Shown: positions 1 to 9,520, counted from the stretch's first letter. The stretch: DNA of 64,000 bases from Streptomyces sp. ACA25 (GCF_028200735.1 NZ_JAQKPV010000003.1:124001-188000), one strand, 5' to 3'. Program-made: numbers and translations. Notes: generated from the letters alone by a model not told the origin.

Positions 1-173
1 CCGGCACACTGACCGGGCCGCCACACCGGCTTCCCGGAACGGTGACGGCCCGCCGCCCCGCCCGTCCGTCGCCCCTCGCGGGCCGGGGCGTCCCACCCGC
101 GCACAGCACCGGCGTCCGCCGGAAGCGCCTGATCCCATGGTCAGCCCGTCAGGAAAGCGCCCACCCGCCGTGG
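1..173. other. Left-edge stretch without a recognised gene
   Basis: G+C-rich sequence at the window edge, downstream of the minus-strand regulator that ends at 174. No coding signal, RNA or clear hairpin is visible; it may belong to the 3' flank of a neighbouring gene outside the window. Confidence 0.4.
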
Positions 174-932
174 TCACGGTGGCTGGGAGCAGCCCTGGGA
201 CTCGCGTCCGGACGCTGCCCGGACCGGCTCGGCGGGCTGGAGCCCGGCCCGGCGGGCGAGGGCGACCGCGGCCAGGGTGGAGTGCACCCCGAGCTTGCCC
301 AGCAGATTCTGGATGTGGGTGCGGACGGTGTGCGGGGACAGGTAGAGCCGCTCGGCCACCTCTTTGCGGCCCAGGCCGGCCAGCATGCAGCGCAGCACCT
401 CCAGTTCGCGCGGCGTGAGCACCTCCACCAGGCGCTGCTGCTCCGAGCGGTGCCGGCCGGCCCGGTGAAGCTCCCGCAGCACCCCGGTCAGCAGCCCGGG
501 AGCCACGTGCGTCTCGTTCCGCAGCACTCCGCGGAGCACCTGCACCAGCCGGGCCAGTGAGCTGTCCTTGGCCACCCATCCGCAGGCACCGGCGGACAGC
601 ATCCGGGCGGCGGTCCGCGGATCGTCCCGCGTCGCCAGTATCACCGGCCGCAGCCCCGGAAACCGTTCCCGTGCGTCCGCCACCAGCGTGGCGGTGGGGG
701 GCACGGCCGGCTGCCCGGCCGCGCTCCCGTCGGCCAGGGCTCCGAGGTCGGCGTCCACCAGCAGCACATGGCAGGGCTCGCCCTGGGACTGCCCCCGGTC
801 CAGCAGCTGCAGGGTCGCGGAGACGCTGCCCGCCGCCATCGCTTCCACGTCCGGTTCGGCGGTCAGAGCGGTGGCCAGCGACTCGGCGAAGACCCGGTGC
901 TCATCCACCACCAGTACCCGGATACGGTCCAC
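174..932 (-). CDS. LuxR/NarL-family response regulator
   Basis: Predicted two-component response regulator of 252 aa. An N-terminal receiver-like domain (about residues 1-130) carries the acidic pocket D10-E11, a candidate phosphoacceptor D60 in VLLVDADL and the conserved lysine K122. A C-terminal LuxR helix-turn-helix (about 170-235) contains LTPRELEVLRCMLAGL and SPHTVRTHIQNLLGKLGV. The GTG start at 932 has an AGGGGG ribosome site just upstream; the same frame runs open to 1040, but that extension is low-complexity. No histidine kinase is adjacent, so the partner is unknown. It lies downstream of galK on the same strand but is separated by about 270 bp and a strong hairpin, so it is probably a separate unit. 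Confidence 0.8.
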   Translation of the reverse strand: MDRIRVLVVDEHRVFAESLATALTAEPDVEAMAAGSVSATLQLLDRGQSQGEPCHVLLVDADLGALADGSAAGQPAVPPTATLVADARERFPGLRPVILATRDDPRTAARMLSAGACGWVAKDSSLARLVQVLRGVLRNETHVAPGLLTGVLRELHRAGRHRSEQQRLVEVLTPRELEVLRCMLAGLGRKEVAERLYLSPHTVRTHIQNLLGKLGVHSTLAAVALARRAGLQPAEPVRAASGRESQGCSQPP

Positions 933-1170
933 AACGGCCCCCTGTTGGCCCCCTGGTGTGCAGTTGGTCGGCAGCGGATCGGACGTCGGCGTCGGAGGGG
1001 CCGGAGCACGTGACATCCCCGCACGGCCACCGCCGGCCACCCCCGGGACAGAACCGGGCCACGGGGTCTTCTGCCGTCACCGGCCCCCGCGGTGCTGCCC
1101 TCAAGACTACGGCGGCGGCCCGGCCCGGGAAGCGGTTTGCCGGAACTGCGCCCGGCACCGGACCGCTCGG

Positions 1171-1200
1171 CGGACCGCCGGGGCCGGCCGCGGCGGTCCG
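1171..1200 (-). terminator. Hairpin after galK
   Basis: Perfect 9-bp inverted repeat CGGACCGCC (1171-1179) / GGCGGTCCG (1192-1200) with a 12-nt loop, directly downstream of the galK stop at 1207. It probably ends the galactose operon transcript. No U-tract is visible, as is usual for high-G+C actinomycetes. Confidence 0.6.
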
Positions 1201-1206
1201 GTCCGG

Positions 1207-2379
1207 TCAGCCGGGGACACCGGCATCGAGCCTCCGGGCTCCGGCCGAGGCCACGGCCTCGAAGACCCGGGGAGTCCGGTATCCGGCCGCGGCGAAGGCC
1301 CCCGTCACCGCCCGGCCGACCGTCTCCGCGGAGGCGGCCTCCACCAGGGCGAGTGCCGAGCCACCGAATCCGCCCCCGGTCATCCGGGCCCCTAGCGCGC
1401 CGGCCGCCCTGGCGGCGCCGGTGGCCAGGTCCAGCTCCGGGCAGGACACCCGGAAGTCGTCGCGCAGCGAGACGTGCCCGGCATCGAGCACCGGTCCGAT
1501 GTCCCGGGGGCGGCCCGCGTCAAGCAGCTCGACGACGCGCTCCACCCGCCGGTTCTCGGTCACCACGTGCCGTGCCGCACGCCGCAGCCGGGCGTCCGGG
1601 AGCCGGCCCAGGGCGTCCGCCAAACCCTCGTGCGGGATCTCGCGCAGTGACCCGGCGCCCAGGGCCGCGGCGGCCTCGGTGCAGGCGGCCCGGCGCTCGG
1701 CGTACCCGCCGTCGGCCAGGTCGTGGGTGACCCGGGTGTCGATCACCAGCAGCCGCAGCCCGGCTGCCGCCAGGTCGAACGGGACCTGACGCCTGATCAG
1801 GTCACGGGTGTCCAGGTGCAGTACATGCCCGGCGGTGCAGCAGGCCGAGGCCATCTGATCCATGATCCCGGAGGGCACACCGACGTAGGCGTTCTCCGCC
1901 CGGCGGCACAGTGTGGCCAGCTCCTCGCGGGTCAGACCGAGCGCGTACAGGTCGTTCAGAGCCAGTGCGGTGGCGACCTCCAGGGCCGCCGAGGAGGACA
2001 GGCCGGCCCCGGCCGGGACCGTGGAGGTGACGGACACGCACGCCCCGCCGACCGTGTGCCCGGCCTCCCGCAGCGCCCAGACAACACCGGCCGGGTACGC
2101 CGTCCAGTCCGGGCGGACGCCGGGGGCGAGCGTGTCGGTGCGCAGCTCGGCCGGGCCGCCCGGCATCCCGTCGGAGGCCAGGGCCAGCACCCCGTCGTCG
2201 CGCCGGGAGACGGCCGCGACGGTGGCGTGCGGCAACGCCAGGGGCATGACGAAGCCGGCGTTGTAGTCGGTGTGCTCGCCGATCAGATTGACCCGGCCGG
2301 GCGCGGCCCAGACCCCCTGCGGGGGTGCGCCGAAGACCTGCTCGAAGGTGCCTGCCGCACTGCTGCTGTCCGGGTTCAT
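1207..2379 (-). CDS. galK: Galactokinase
   Basis: Phosphorylates galactose to galactose 1-phosphate with ATP, the first committed Leloir step, in the cytosol. The 390-aa protein has the family length. The galactokinase signature GRVNLIGEHTDYN lies near residue 28, the GHMP-kinase ATP loop VPAGAGLSSSAALEV near 125, and the C-terminal GHMP motif GARMTGGGFGG near 350. It is the last gene of galT-galE-galK; its ATG overlaps the galE stop in an ATGA, indicating translational coupling. A strong hairpin follows the stop. Confidence 0.96.
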   Translation of the reverse strand: MNPDSSSAAGTFEQVFGAPPQGVWAAPGRVNLIGEHTDYNAGFVMPLALPHATVAAVSRRDDGVLALASDGMPGGPAELRTDTLAPGVRPDWTAYPAGVVWALREAGHTVGGACVSVTSTVPAGAGLSSSAALEVATALALNDLYALGLTREELATLCRRAENAYVGVPSGIMDQMASACCTAGHVLHLDTRDLIRRQVPFDLAAAGLRLLVIDTRVTHDLADGGYAERRAACTEAAAALGAGSLREIPHEGLADALGRLPDARLRRAARHVVTENRRVERVVELLDAGRPRDIGPVLDAGHVSLRDDFRVSCPELDLATGAARAAGALGARMTGGGFGGSALALVEAASAETVGRAVTGAFAAAGYRTPRVFEAVASAGARRLDAGVPG

Positions 2380-3368
2380 GGGGTGGTGCTCCCCTCGCTC
2401 CGGTGCTGCCGGCGGGCGAAGGTCCAGGCATCGGCGATGATGTCGGCCAGTGCCGGCCGGGTGGGCTGCCAGCCGAGCCGCTGCCGGGCCCGCTCGGCGG
2501 AGGCGACCAGGACGGCCGGGTCCCCTGCCCGGCGCTCCGCCACCACCTCGGGGATGGGGCGGCCGGTCACCTCACGGGCTGTCCCGATGACCTCGCGGAC
2601 CGAGAAGCCGTTGCCGTTGCCGAGGTTGCAGACCAGGTGCTCGCCCGCGGCGGCGGCGCCGAGGGCTAGCAAGTGCGCGTCGGCCAGGTCGTCGACGTGG
2701 ATGTAGTCCCGCACACAGGTCCCGTCCGGGGTGGGGTAGTCCTCGCCGAAGACCGAGAGGTGCGCACGCTCGCCGAGCGCGGTGCGCAGTACCAGCGGAA
2801 TGAGGTGGGTCTCGGGGTCGTGCCGTTCGCCCTGAGCCCCGTGCGCGCCCGCCACGTTGAAGTACCGCAGGGACACCGCGGCCAGGCCGTGGGCGGCGCA
2901 CTCCCCGGCGATCATGTGGTCGACGGCAAGCTTGGAGGCCCCGTAGGGGTTGGTGGGGGCGGTGGGCGCGTCCTCGGTGATCGGGGTGACGGCCGGCTCG
3001 CCGTAGACGGCCGCGGTGGAGGAGAACACCAGGGTGCGCACCCCCGCCTGCCGCATCGCCCGCAGCAGCTCGACGCTGCCCCCGACGTTGTTGCGCCAGT
3101 ACTTCTCGGGGTCGGCCACCGACTCCCCGACCTGGGAGAAGGCGGCGAAGTGCAGTACCGCGTCGAAGGACCGGTCCAGCCACTTCGCGGCGTCCTGCAC
3201 CCGCCCTTCGATGAACTCGGCACCGGCGGGCACGCCTTCGCGGAATCCGGTGGACAGGTCGTCGAGGACCGTCACCGCGTGCCCGGCGGCCAGCAGGCGG
3301 GCCGCCACCACCCCGCCGACGTAGCCCGCGCCGCCCGTCACCAGGTAGGTGCCCGTGCTGTTGCTCAT
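2376..3368 (-). CDS. galE: UDP-glucose 4-epimerase
   Basis: Interconverts UDP-galactose and UDP-glucose, closing the Leloir cycle. The 330-aa extended short-chain dehydrogenase has the NAD-binding TGGAGYVGG at residues 12-20, the catalytic serine in SSTAAVYG and the YxxxK pair in NPYGASK. Length matches GalE. Start and stop codons overlap galT and galK respectively as ATGA junctions, so the three enzymes are made from one transcript in the order T-E-K typical of Streptomyces. Confidence 0.96.
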   Translation of the reverse strand: MSNSTGTYLVTGGAGYVGGVVAARLLAAGHAVTVLDDLSTGFREGVPAGAEFIEGRVQDAAKWLDRSFDAVLHFAAFSQVGESVADPEKYWRNNVGGSVELLRAMRQAGVRTLVFSSTAAVYGEPAVTPITEDAPTAPTNPYGASKLAVDHMIAGECAAHGLAAVSLRYFNVAGAHGAQGERHDPETHLIPLVLRTALGERAHLSVFGEDYPTPDGTCVRDYIHVDDLADAHLLALGAAAAGEHLVCNLGNGNGFSVREVIGTAREVTGRPIPEVVAERRAGDPAVLVASAERARQRLGWQPTRPALADIIADAWTFARRQHRSEGSTTP

Positions 3369-4414
3369 GTCGCCACCTCTCGGAGTCGCTCGGCCGCCGC
3401 TTCCGGCAGCACGTCGCTGACGAACGCTCGCATGCCGGATTCCGAACCCGCCAGGTGTTTGAGCTTGTCCGGCCCCCGCCGGATCGTGAACAGCTCCAGG
3501 TGCAGGGCGAACTCCTCGCGCGGGACGGCGAGTCCGGTGCCGAAGGGGGCCTGATGCCAGCCGGAGATGTAGGGGACGGGCGGCGTGTCGGGGCCGAAGA
3601 TCCGGTCGAAGCGGCGCAGCAACTCCAAGTGCACGCCCGGGAGTTCGCCACGCGCCGGGCCGTCCAGGGCGAGCAGGTCGGGAACCCGCGCCCGGGGGTA
3701 CAGGTGGATCTCGTAGGGCCAGCGGGCGGCGTGCGGGACGAAGGCGGTCCAGTGCTCCGTCTCGAGCACCACCCTGCGGCCGTCGGCGCGTTCGGCCGTC
3801 AGCACCTCGTCGAAGAGGTTGCCTCCGGCCCGCTCGCGGTGACGCGCCAGCGCGTCCAGGACCCGTGCGGTGTGCGGGGTCAGGTACGGGTAGCCGTAGA
3901 TCTGGCCGTGCGGGTGGGCGAGGGTGACACCGATCTCCCGGCCGCGGTTCTCGAAGCAGTAGACCTGCCGGACGCCCGGGAGCCGGGACAGCTCACGGGT
4001 GCGGTCGGTCCACGCCTCGAGGACGAGGGCGGCCTGCTCCTCGGTGAGGGAGGCGAAGGACGCCTCGTGGTCGGAGGTGAAGCAGACCACCTCGCAGCGG
4101 CCGGTCTCCCCGTCGAAGGAGGGGAAGCGGTTCTCGAAGACGGCGACCTCGTAGGCGTCCTCGGGGATCTCGGTCAGCCGGTCCCCGCGGGTCGGGCACA
4201 GCGGGCACTGGTCCGCGGGTGGGTGGTAGGTGCGGCCCTGGCGGTGCGCGGCGTACCCGACGGGCTCCCCGAGCAGCGGGTCGGTACGTATCTCGGTGAC
4301 GGAGGTGGCAGGGGTGAGCGGGCGCCGGTCAGGCCTCCCGCGCACCACGTCGTCCCGGGAGTCGTAGTACATGAGCTCCCGGCCGTCGGCCAGCCGCGTC
4401 GTGGTCTTCTTCAT
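3365..4414 (-). CDS. galT: Galactose-1-phosphate uridylyltransferase
   Basis: Transfers UMP from UDP-glucose to galactose 1-phosphate. The protein (349 aa from the ATG at 4414) has the zinc-site cysteines in ADQCPLCPT and the active-site HPHGQIYGYP, whose central histidine carries the uridylyl group. A GTG at 4423 in the same frame is an alternative start; the ATG was chosen because GAGGG precedes it and the family typically begins near MKKT. It is the first gene of the operon, and the A+T-richer promoter region upstream contains an inverted repeat (see 4432-4469). Confidence 0.94.
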   Translation of the reverse strand: MKKTTTRLADGRELMYYDSRDDVVRGRPDRRPLTPATSVTEIRTDPLLGEPVGYAAHRQGRTYHPPADQCPLCPTRGDRLTEIPEDAYEVAVFENRFPSFDGETGRCEVVCFTSDHEASFASLTEEQAALVLEAWTDRTRELSRLPGVRQVYCFENRGREIGVTLAHPHGQIYGYPYLTPHTARVLDALARHRERAGGNLFDEVLTAERADGRRVVLETEHWTAFVPHAARWPYEIHLYPRARVPDLLALDGPARGELPGVHLELLRRFDRIFGPDTPPVPYISGWHQAPFGTGLAVPREEFALHLELFTIRRGPDKLKHLAGSESGMRAFVSDVLPEAAAERLREVAT

Positions 4415-4431
4415 CGCCCTCACAGCCGACC

Positions 4432-4469
4432 CAGTATTCCAACAGAATCAAACACAATGAAGCATACTG
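4432..4469 (-). promoter_or_regulatory. Candidate galactose-operon promoter/operator
   Basis: The 126 bp between galT and the upstream regulator gene is clearly A+T-richer than its surroundings. CAGTAT (4432-4437) and ATACTG (4464-4469) form an inverted repeat with 26 bp between the arms, just upstream of galT. Galactose-inducible promoters are known ahead of Streptomyces galT; assignment of this repeat as the operator is inference. Confidence 0.4.
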
Positions 4470-4549
4470 CGACAGCAGCGTCAAGAGGGGAGCAGCCTCC
4501 GGCCGGGCGAGGGCGGGCCGGGGGCGCGCCCGGGCCGGGGGCGCAGCCG

Positions 4550-5236
4550 TCAGAGCGGGGAGGCCGGAGGCCGGGGAAGGTGATCGAGCAGGCCGGTGCG
4601 GACGGCGAGCGCCGACGCCTCCAGCCGTGAGGCGGTGCCGAGCTTCCGCAGCAGCCGCTGGATGTGGGTGCGGGCAGTGCTGGGAGCGACACCGAGCCCG
4701 GCGGCCATCAGCCGGGTGTCCTGGCCCTCCACGATCCGCAGCAGCACCGCCGCCTCGCGCTCCGTGAGCAGGGCGGCCAGCCGGGCACCCTCGGCACCGG
4801 GCGCGGCCCGCGGATGCAACAGCTCGGCGAAGGCTTCGCGCAGCAGGGCCGGGGCCACGGCGGCGTCCCCGGCCCTGGCCTTCGCCATGGCCCGCTCGAC
4901 ACCCTCGATGCGTTCGTCGTTGCGCACGTACCCCCGGGCGCCGGCGGCGAAGGCCGCGGCCACCCCGTGCGGCCGGGGCACCGGCCCCAGCACCACCACC
5001 GCGACCCGGGGGCACTCCCGGGCGATCCGCACCAGCGGCTCCAGCACCCCCTCCGCCTCCGGGGCCGCAGAGCCCAGCAGACACACCTCGGGCTGCTTGT
5101 TCAGCACCAGGTCCGCGGCGCGGGCGGCGGGTGCGCCGGCGCCCAGCACCCGGTGCCCACGCACCCGCAGTGCCGAGGCCAGCGCCTCCGCCACCAGCCG
5201 TCTGTCATCGGCGACCACGACCGTCACGTTCCGCAC
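4550..5236 (-). CDS. LuxR-family regulator with degenerate receiver domain
   Basis: A 228-aa NarL/LuxR-type protein. The receiver keeps the first acidic pair (D10-D11), but the phosphoacceptor position reads glycine (G55 in PEVCLLGSAAPE) and the usual switch lysine is replaced in GYVRNDE, so conventional phosphorylation is unlikely. The C-terminal helix-turn-helix (about 150-215) is intact: LTEREAAVLLRIVEGQD and ARTHIQRLLRKLG. It lies upstream of and codirectional with galT, 127 bp away. That position makes a role in galactose control possible but unproven; ligand-responsive or constitutive DNA binding is equally possible. Confidence 0.75.
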   Translation of the reverse strand: MRNVTVVVADDRRLVAEALASALRVRGHRVLGAGAPAARAADLVLNKQPEVCLLGSAAPEAEGVLEPLVRIARECPRVAVVVLGPVPRPHGVAAAFAAGARGYVRNDERIEGVERAMAKARAGDAAVAPALLREAFAELLHPRAAPGAEGARLAALLTEREAAVLLRIVEGQDTRLMAAGLGVAPSTARTHIQRLLRKLGTASRLEASALAVRTGLLDHLPRPPASPL

Positions 5237-5271
5237 GTCTCCCCCCTCGTGGCCGTCACCGGGTCACGGCG

Positions 5272-7314
5272 TCACTCGTAGACCAGGATCGCGGGATCAC
5301 CGTCCTCGGCACGGTGCTGGTAGAAGGACCACTGCACCAGAAGGAACCGGTCCTCGTGCCAGACCGGGTGCTGGTAGAGATCGTCGACCCGCGACATGAG
5401 GGACCGCTCCAGCTCCAGGGCATCGTGATCCAGCGCCATCACCGGGGTGGCCTGCTCGGTCTCCGGATCGATGGCGACCACCAGGCCGGCCTTCTCGTAC
5501 CCGGCCGGCTGGTAGGCCAGGATCTTGCCGTCCACCACGGACACCGGCATGATCTGGCCGCCGTTGACCGGAGCGGCCTCCCACAGGGCGTTGCCGGACG
5601 ACAGCTCGAAGGCGACCACCGCGTTGTCCTCGGTGTAGCTGCCGCGGCTCGACAGGTACAGCATGCCGTCGTGCACCACCGAGCGGAAGCAGTCGGCCAG
5701 CGGACGGAAGTCGCACGGCCGCACGTGCCGCTCCTCGTCGAACTCCAGCTCGTTCTCGATCTTCTCGTAGGACTCGTCGACGGTGAAGATCCGCCATTCC
5801 TGCTCCAGGATGGAATCCCCGAGCGACGCCAGCACGACCAGCGGTTCCGCGGAGATCAGGGCCCGGAATTCGAACTTCTCGTCGTCGTACTCCCGCGGGG
5901 CCTCCCACGCCCACAGCTCGTCACCGTCCTCGGTGGTGGCGCGCAGCGTGGTGGTCGCATCACCGTAGGGGCCGCAGCTCACCTCCTCGATGAAGTTGTC
6001 GTCGACAACCGCGTAGGCCCGCACCTGGCACGACTCATTCCCGCGCGGCTCCCAGACCTTCTCCTCGGCGCCGATCCGGAAGCCGTAGCCCCCGCCGAAC
6101 GAGCCGACCGCCACCACATCACCCAGGATGGCCGGGACGTCGTTCCGGTCCGGGCCCACGGAGTTGGGCGGGTCGATCGCCAGGGTCCACACCTCCTCGC
6201 CGGTCGTGACGTCGACGACGGTGAGGTGCTCGCAGTCCCGTCCCTGGAGCAGCGCGATGCGCCCCTCCGAAACCGTCCGGGAGGCGGAGCAGTTGCCCTC
6301 GTTGGTGCTGACCGGCAGCGTCCACTCGACCTCACCGTCGTCCAGCCGGTAGGCCACCACCTCGTCGATCATCAGCCGGACCAGGGTGTCCCCGACGATC
6401 CAGTGACCGGAGGAGTAGAAGATGTTGTCGTCCTCGGTCATCTCCGGGCCCATCACCTGCCAGCTGAGCTCGGCATCGATGGGGGTGTCGGGGAGGCCCT
6501 CCCCGGCGCCTTCGGCATCCTCGCCGCCCTCGTCGCCCCCGTCGCCCTCATCACCGTCGCCGTCACCGTCGTCGTCGCCGCCCTTGGCGGACGAGGAGCT
6601 GTCGTCACCGAGGCCGAGGAAGTACCAGGCCGCCCCGGCGCCGCCCGCGACGAGCGCGAGCACGACCGCGACCACCAGGACGATCTGCAGGCCCTTGCCG
6701 CCCCCGGACGAGGGCGGCTTGGCCATGTCCACCCCGCCCGGCGGCGGGGTCCACCCCTGGTGCGGCATGGGAGCGGTGGGAGCTCCGGCGTACGGGCCGG
6801 GGGCGCCGTAACCGGGCTGCTCCGGGTAGCCGTAACCGGGCGGGCCGGGAGGCTGCTGGGGGTAGCCGTAACCGGGCTGCGGGTACCCGTAACCCGGTTG
6901 CGGCTGACCGCCGGGAGGAGTGGCGGGCGGCGGACCGAACCCGCCCGGGGGCGGGCTCTGCGGCGGACCGAAGCCGCCGGCCGGCGGAGGCACGGGAGAC
7001 GGTGCACCGTAACCGCCCGGGGCCGGCGGGGCCGCCGGAGCGCCCGGCGCGGGCTGCTGGGGCGGGGCCGTCCCGCCGTCCGGCCCGGCCGGCGGGGTCT
7101 CCCCTCCGCCGGTCCCGGACGCCGGCGGAGCGGCCTGCTCCGGCTGCCCGGACGGGGGGTTCCGGCCGTCGTCGTGCGCGGTGTCCTTCCCCTCCGGCCC
7201 GGCCTGCGCGGGCTTCGGCGGGGTGTCCTGGGGCTCCGGCTCGGGCTGCCCGGATTCCGGCTCTTCGGAGGGTGAACCCGGAGGCGGGCCGGGCGGTGGC
7301 GGTGGCTGAGACAT
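5272..7314 (-). CDS. Proline-rich membrane-anchored PQQ-like beta-propeller protein
   Basis: A 680-aa protein of unknown function. Residues 1-200 are proline/glycine-rich and contain PGYGYPQ-type repeats. One membrane segment follows at about 208-233 (LQIVLVVAVVLALVAGG and onward), then an acidic Asp/Gly/Glu linker and a roughly 400-residue extracytoplasmic domain resembling PQQ/BamB-like propeller repeats (blades such as EVEWTLPVSTNEG, TGEEVWTLAID, SSGNALWEAAPV). The ATG at 7314 is preceded by AGGGGG; the longer open frame to 7443 is not family-like. The topology, with a cytoplasmic low-complexity tail and an external propeller, suggests envelope sensing or scaffolding; no substrate can be named. 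No partner gene is evident. Confidence 0.75.
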   Translation of the reverse strand: MSQPPPPPGPPPGSPSEEPESGQPEPEPQDTPPKPAQAGPEGKDTAHDDGRNPPSGQPEQAAPPASGTGGGETPPAGPDGGTAPPQQPAPGAPAAPPAPGGYGAPSPVPPPAGGFGPPQSPPPGGFGPPPATPPGGQPQPGYGYPQPGYGYPQQPPGPPGYGYPEQPGYGAPGPYAGAPTAPMPHQGWTPPPGGVDMAKPPSSGGGKGLQIVLVVAVVLALVAGGAGAAWYFLGLGDDSSSSAKGGDDDGDGDGDEGDGGDEGGEDAEGAGEGLPDTPIDAELSWQVMGPEMTEDDNIFYSSGHWIVGDTLVRLMIDEVVAYRLDDGEVEWTLPVSTNEGNCSASRTVSEGRIALLQGRDCEHLTVVDVTTGEEVWTLAIDPPNSVGPDRNDVPAILGDVVAVGSFGGGYGFRIGAEEKVWEPRGNESCQVRAYAVVDDNFIEEVSCGPYGDATTTLRATTEDGDELWAWEAPREYDDEKFEFRALISAEPLVVLASLGDSILEQEWRIFTVDESYEKIENELEFDEERHVRPCDFRPLADCFRSVVHDGMLYLSSRGSYTEDNAVVAFELSSGNALWEAAPVNGGQIMPVSVVDGKILAYQPAGYEKAGLVVAIDPETEQATPVMALDHDALELERSLMSRVDDLYQHPVWHEDRFLLVQWSFYQHRAEDGDPAILVYE

Positions 7315-7534
7315 GTGTCCCCCTGGCCGGTGCGCCGCGGGGCGTCCGGCCTCTGGTCGGTGGTGAGGCGCTCGGCGCTGAACGGGCTCGGCACGGGAGC
7401 GGGGCCGTTCGGCAGAGCTCTTTCTACCACCGGACCCGCACACGGCAAGGTCCGGTTCCCCGCCCCGCCAGGCCGTGACCCGCTCGCAACAAGCGGACCG
7501 TCACCCTCCGTTGCCGGCCCGTCCGGCCCCGGAC

Positions 7535-9385
7535 CTACTCGCCCTCGGACAGCTCCAGCCAGCGGGTCTCCAAGTCGTCCCGCTGATCCGCGAGTTCACG
7601 AAGCCGTTGGTCCAGCCCGGCAACCCGGCCGAAGTCGGTGGCGTGCTCGGCCATCTCGGCGTGCAGCGCCGACTCCTGCGACGCGATCCGGTCCAGTTGC
7701 CTTTCGATCTTCTGGATCTCCTTCTGTGCCACCCGGGAGAGCTGGGCGGACCTGCCGGCGGCGACCGGCACCGCCGGCGCGGCCGGGCCGGCCGGCTGCC
7801 GGAGCTCCGCGTCCCGCACCACCGCGCGCCGCTCCAGGTACTCGTCCACGCCCCGCGGCAGCATCCGCAGGGTGCCGTCCCCCAGGAGTCCGAACGCCCG
7901 GTCGGTGGTGCGCTCGATGAAGTACCGGTCGTGACTGATGACCACCAGCGAGCCGGGCCAGCCGTCCAGCAGGTCCTCGAGCTGGGTGAGGGTCTCGATG
8001 TCCAGGTCGTTGGTCGGCTCGTCCAGGAACAGCACGTTGGGTTCGTCCATCAGCAGCCGCAGGATCTGCAGCCGCCGCCGCTCACCGCCGGAAAGATCAC
8101 CGACGGGCGTCCACTGCTTGTCCTTGCCGAAGCCGAACTTCTCGCACAGCTGACCGGCGGTCAGCTCCCGTCCGCCACCGAGGTCGACACGCGAACGCAC
8201 CTCCTCGACCGCCTGCAGCACCCGCCAGGCGGGGTCGAGTTCGGCGACCTCCTGGGAGAGGTAGGCCAGCCGGACGGTCCGCCCGACCTTGATCTTTCCC
8301 GTGGTCACCAGGTCCGAAGGCTTCCGGTCGGGGTGCTGGGCGGTCTCGGCGAGGGCGCGCAGCAGCGAAGTCTTGCCCGCGCCGTTGACGCCGAGCAGAC
8401 CCACCCGGTCGCCCGGCCCCAGCTGCCAGGTCAGGCCGCGCAGCAGCAGCTTGCCCCCCTCGCCGTCCTCACCGCCGACCCGCAGGGTGACGTTCTCCAG
8501 GTCGAAGACGGTCCTGCCGAGCCGGGCGTTGGCGAACCGGGTCAGCTCGGCGGTGTCCCGGGGCGGCGGGACGTCGGAGATCAGCGCGTTGGCCGCCTCG
8601 ATCCGGAACTTCGGCTTGCTGGTACGGGCCGGGGCGCCGCGCCGCAGCCAGGCGAGTTCCTTGCGCATCAGGTTCTGCCGCTTGACCTCCTCGGTGGCGG
8701 CGATCCGCTCCCGCTCCGCGCGGGCGAAGACGTAGTCGCTGTAGCCGCCCTCGTAGGCGTGCACCGCACCGCCCTGCACGTCCCACATCCGGGTGCAGAC
8801 CTGATCGAGGAACCAGCGGTCGTGCGTCACGCAGACGAGTGCGGACCGGCGGGCCCGCAGGTGAGCGGCGAGCCAGGCGATGCCCTCCACGTCGAGGTGG
8901 TTGGTCGGCTCGTCGAGCACGATGAGGTCCTGCTCGGCGATCAGCAACTGGGCCAGCGCGATGCGCCGCCGCTCGCCGCCGGACAGCGGGCCGATGACGG
9001 TGTCCAGACCGTCGGAGAAGCCGGGCAGGTCCAGGCCGCCGAACAGCCCGGTGAGCACGTCCCGGATCTTCGCGTCCCCGGCCCACTCGTGGTCGGCACG
9101 GTTCCCGATGACCTCCTGGCGCACGGTGGCCGCCGGGTCGAGCGCGTCGTGCTGGCTGAGCACGCCCAACCGCAGATGCCCGGCGTGCGTGACCCGGCCG
9201 TCGTCCGGCTCCTCCCGTTTGGACAGGATGCGGATGAGCGTCGTCTTGCCGTCGCCGTTCCGTCCGACGACACCGATCCGGTCCCCCTCGGACACTCCGA
9301 GGGACACGGAGTCCAGGAGTGTGCGGGTGCCGTACGTCTTGCGGACGGTCTCCAGATTGGTGAGGTTCTTCGGCGGCGTGGCCAT
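7535..9385 (-). CDS. ABC-F family ATPase, Uup-like
   Basis: A soluble twin-ATPase of 616 aa without membrane segments, the ABC-F class that acts on ribosomes. Two ATP-binding domains carry Walker A GRNGDGKTT and GVNGAGKTS, signatures LSGGERRRIAL and LSGGERRRLQI, and Walker B/D-loops VLDEPTNHLD and FLDEPTNDLD. The C-terminus (about 555-616) is a charged coiled coil (KEIQKIERQLDRI), as in Uup. AGGAG lies 6 nt before the ATG at 9385. It sits downstream of ispE-rsmA, its usual place in Streptomyces, but after a hairpin. An antibiotic-resistance ABC-F is less likely given the coiled-coil tail and housekeeping context. Confidence 0.88.
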   Translation of the reverse strand: MATPPKNLTNLETVRKTYGTRTLLDSVSLGVSEGDRIGVVGRNGDGKTTLIRILSKREEPDDGRVTHAGHLRLGVLSQHDALDPAATVRQEVIGNRADHEWAGDAKIRDVLTGLFGGLDLPGFSDGLDTVIGPLSGGERRRIALAQLLIAEQDLIVLDEPTNHLDVEGIAWLAAHLRARRSALVCVTHDRWFLDQVCTRMWDVQGGAVHAYEGGYSDYVFARAERERIAATEEVKRQNLMRKELAWLRRGAPARTSKPKFRIEAANALISDVPPPRDTAELTRFANARLGRTVFDLENVTLRVGGEDGEGGKLLLRGLTWQLGPGDRVGLLGVNGAGKTSLLRALAETAQHPDRKPSDLVTTGKIKVGRTVRLAYLSQEVAELDPAWRVLQAVEEVRSRVDLGGGRELTAGQLCEKFGFGKDKQWTPVGDLSGGERRRLQILRLLMDEPNVLFLDEPTNDLDIETLTQLEDLLDGWPGSLVVISHDRYFIERTTDRAFGLLGDGTLRMLPRGVDEYLERRAVVRDAELRQPAGPAAPAVPVAAGRSAQLSRVAQKEIQKIERQLDRIASQESALHAEMAEHATDFGRVAGLDQRLRELADQRDDLETRWLELSEGE

Positions 9386-9520
9386 GGGGCTCCTGCGTTC
9401 GGGGAAGTTCAGCCGTTGAGCCTGGTGGTGCTGTCCGTGACAGAAGGCCCTCACGTCCACCGTAATGCACCACCGGGACTCCCCCGACGCCCGCCCGGGA
9501 TCCGGGCCCACCCCAGCCCC

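Noticed and set aside
6780..6920. Short tandem repeats resembling a CRISPR array or minisatellite
   Set aside because: They encode in-frame PGYGYPQ-type repeats of the proline-rich protein. There are no regular spacers and no cas genes.
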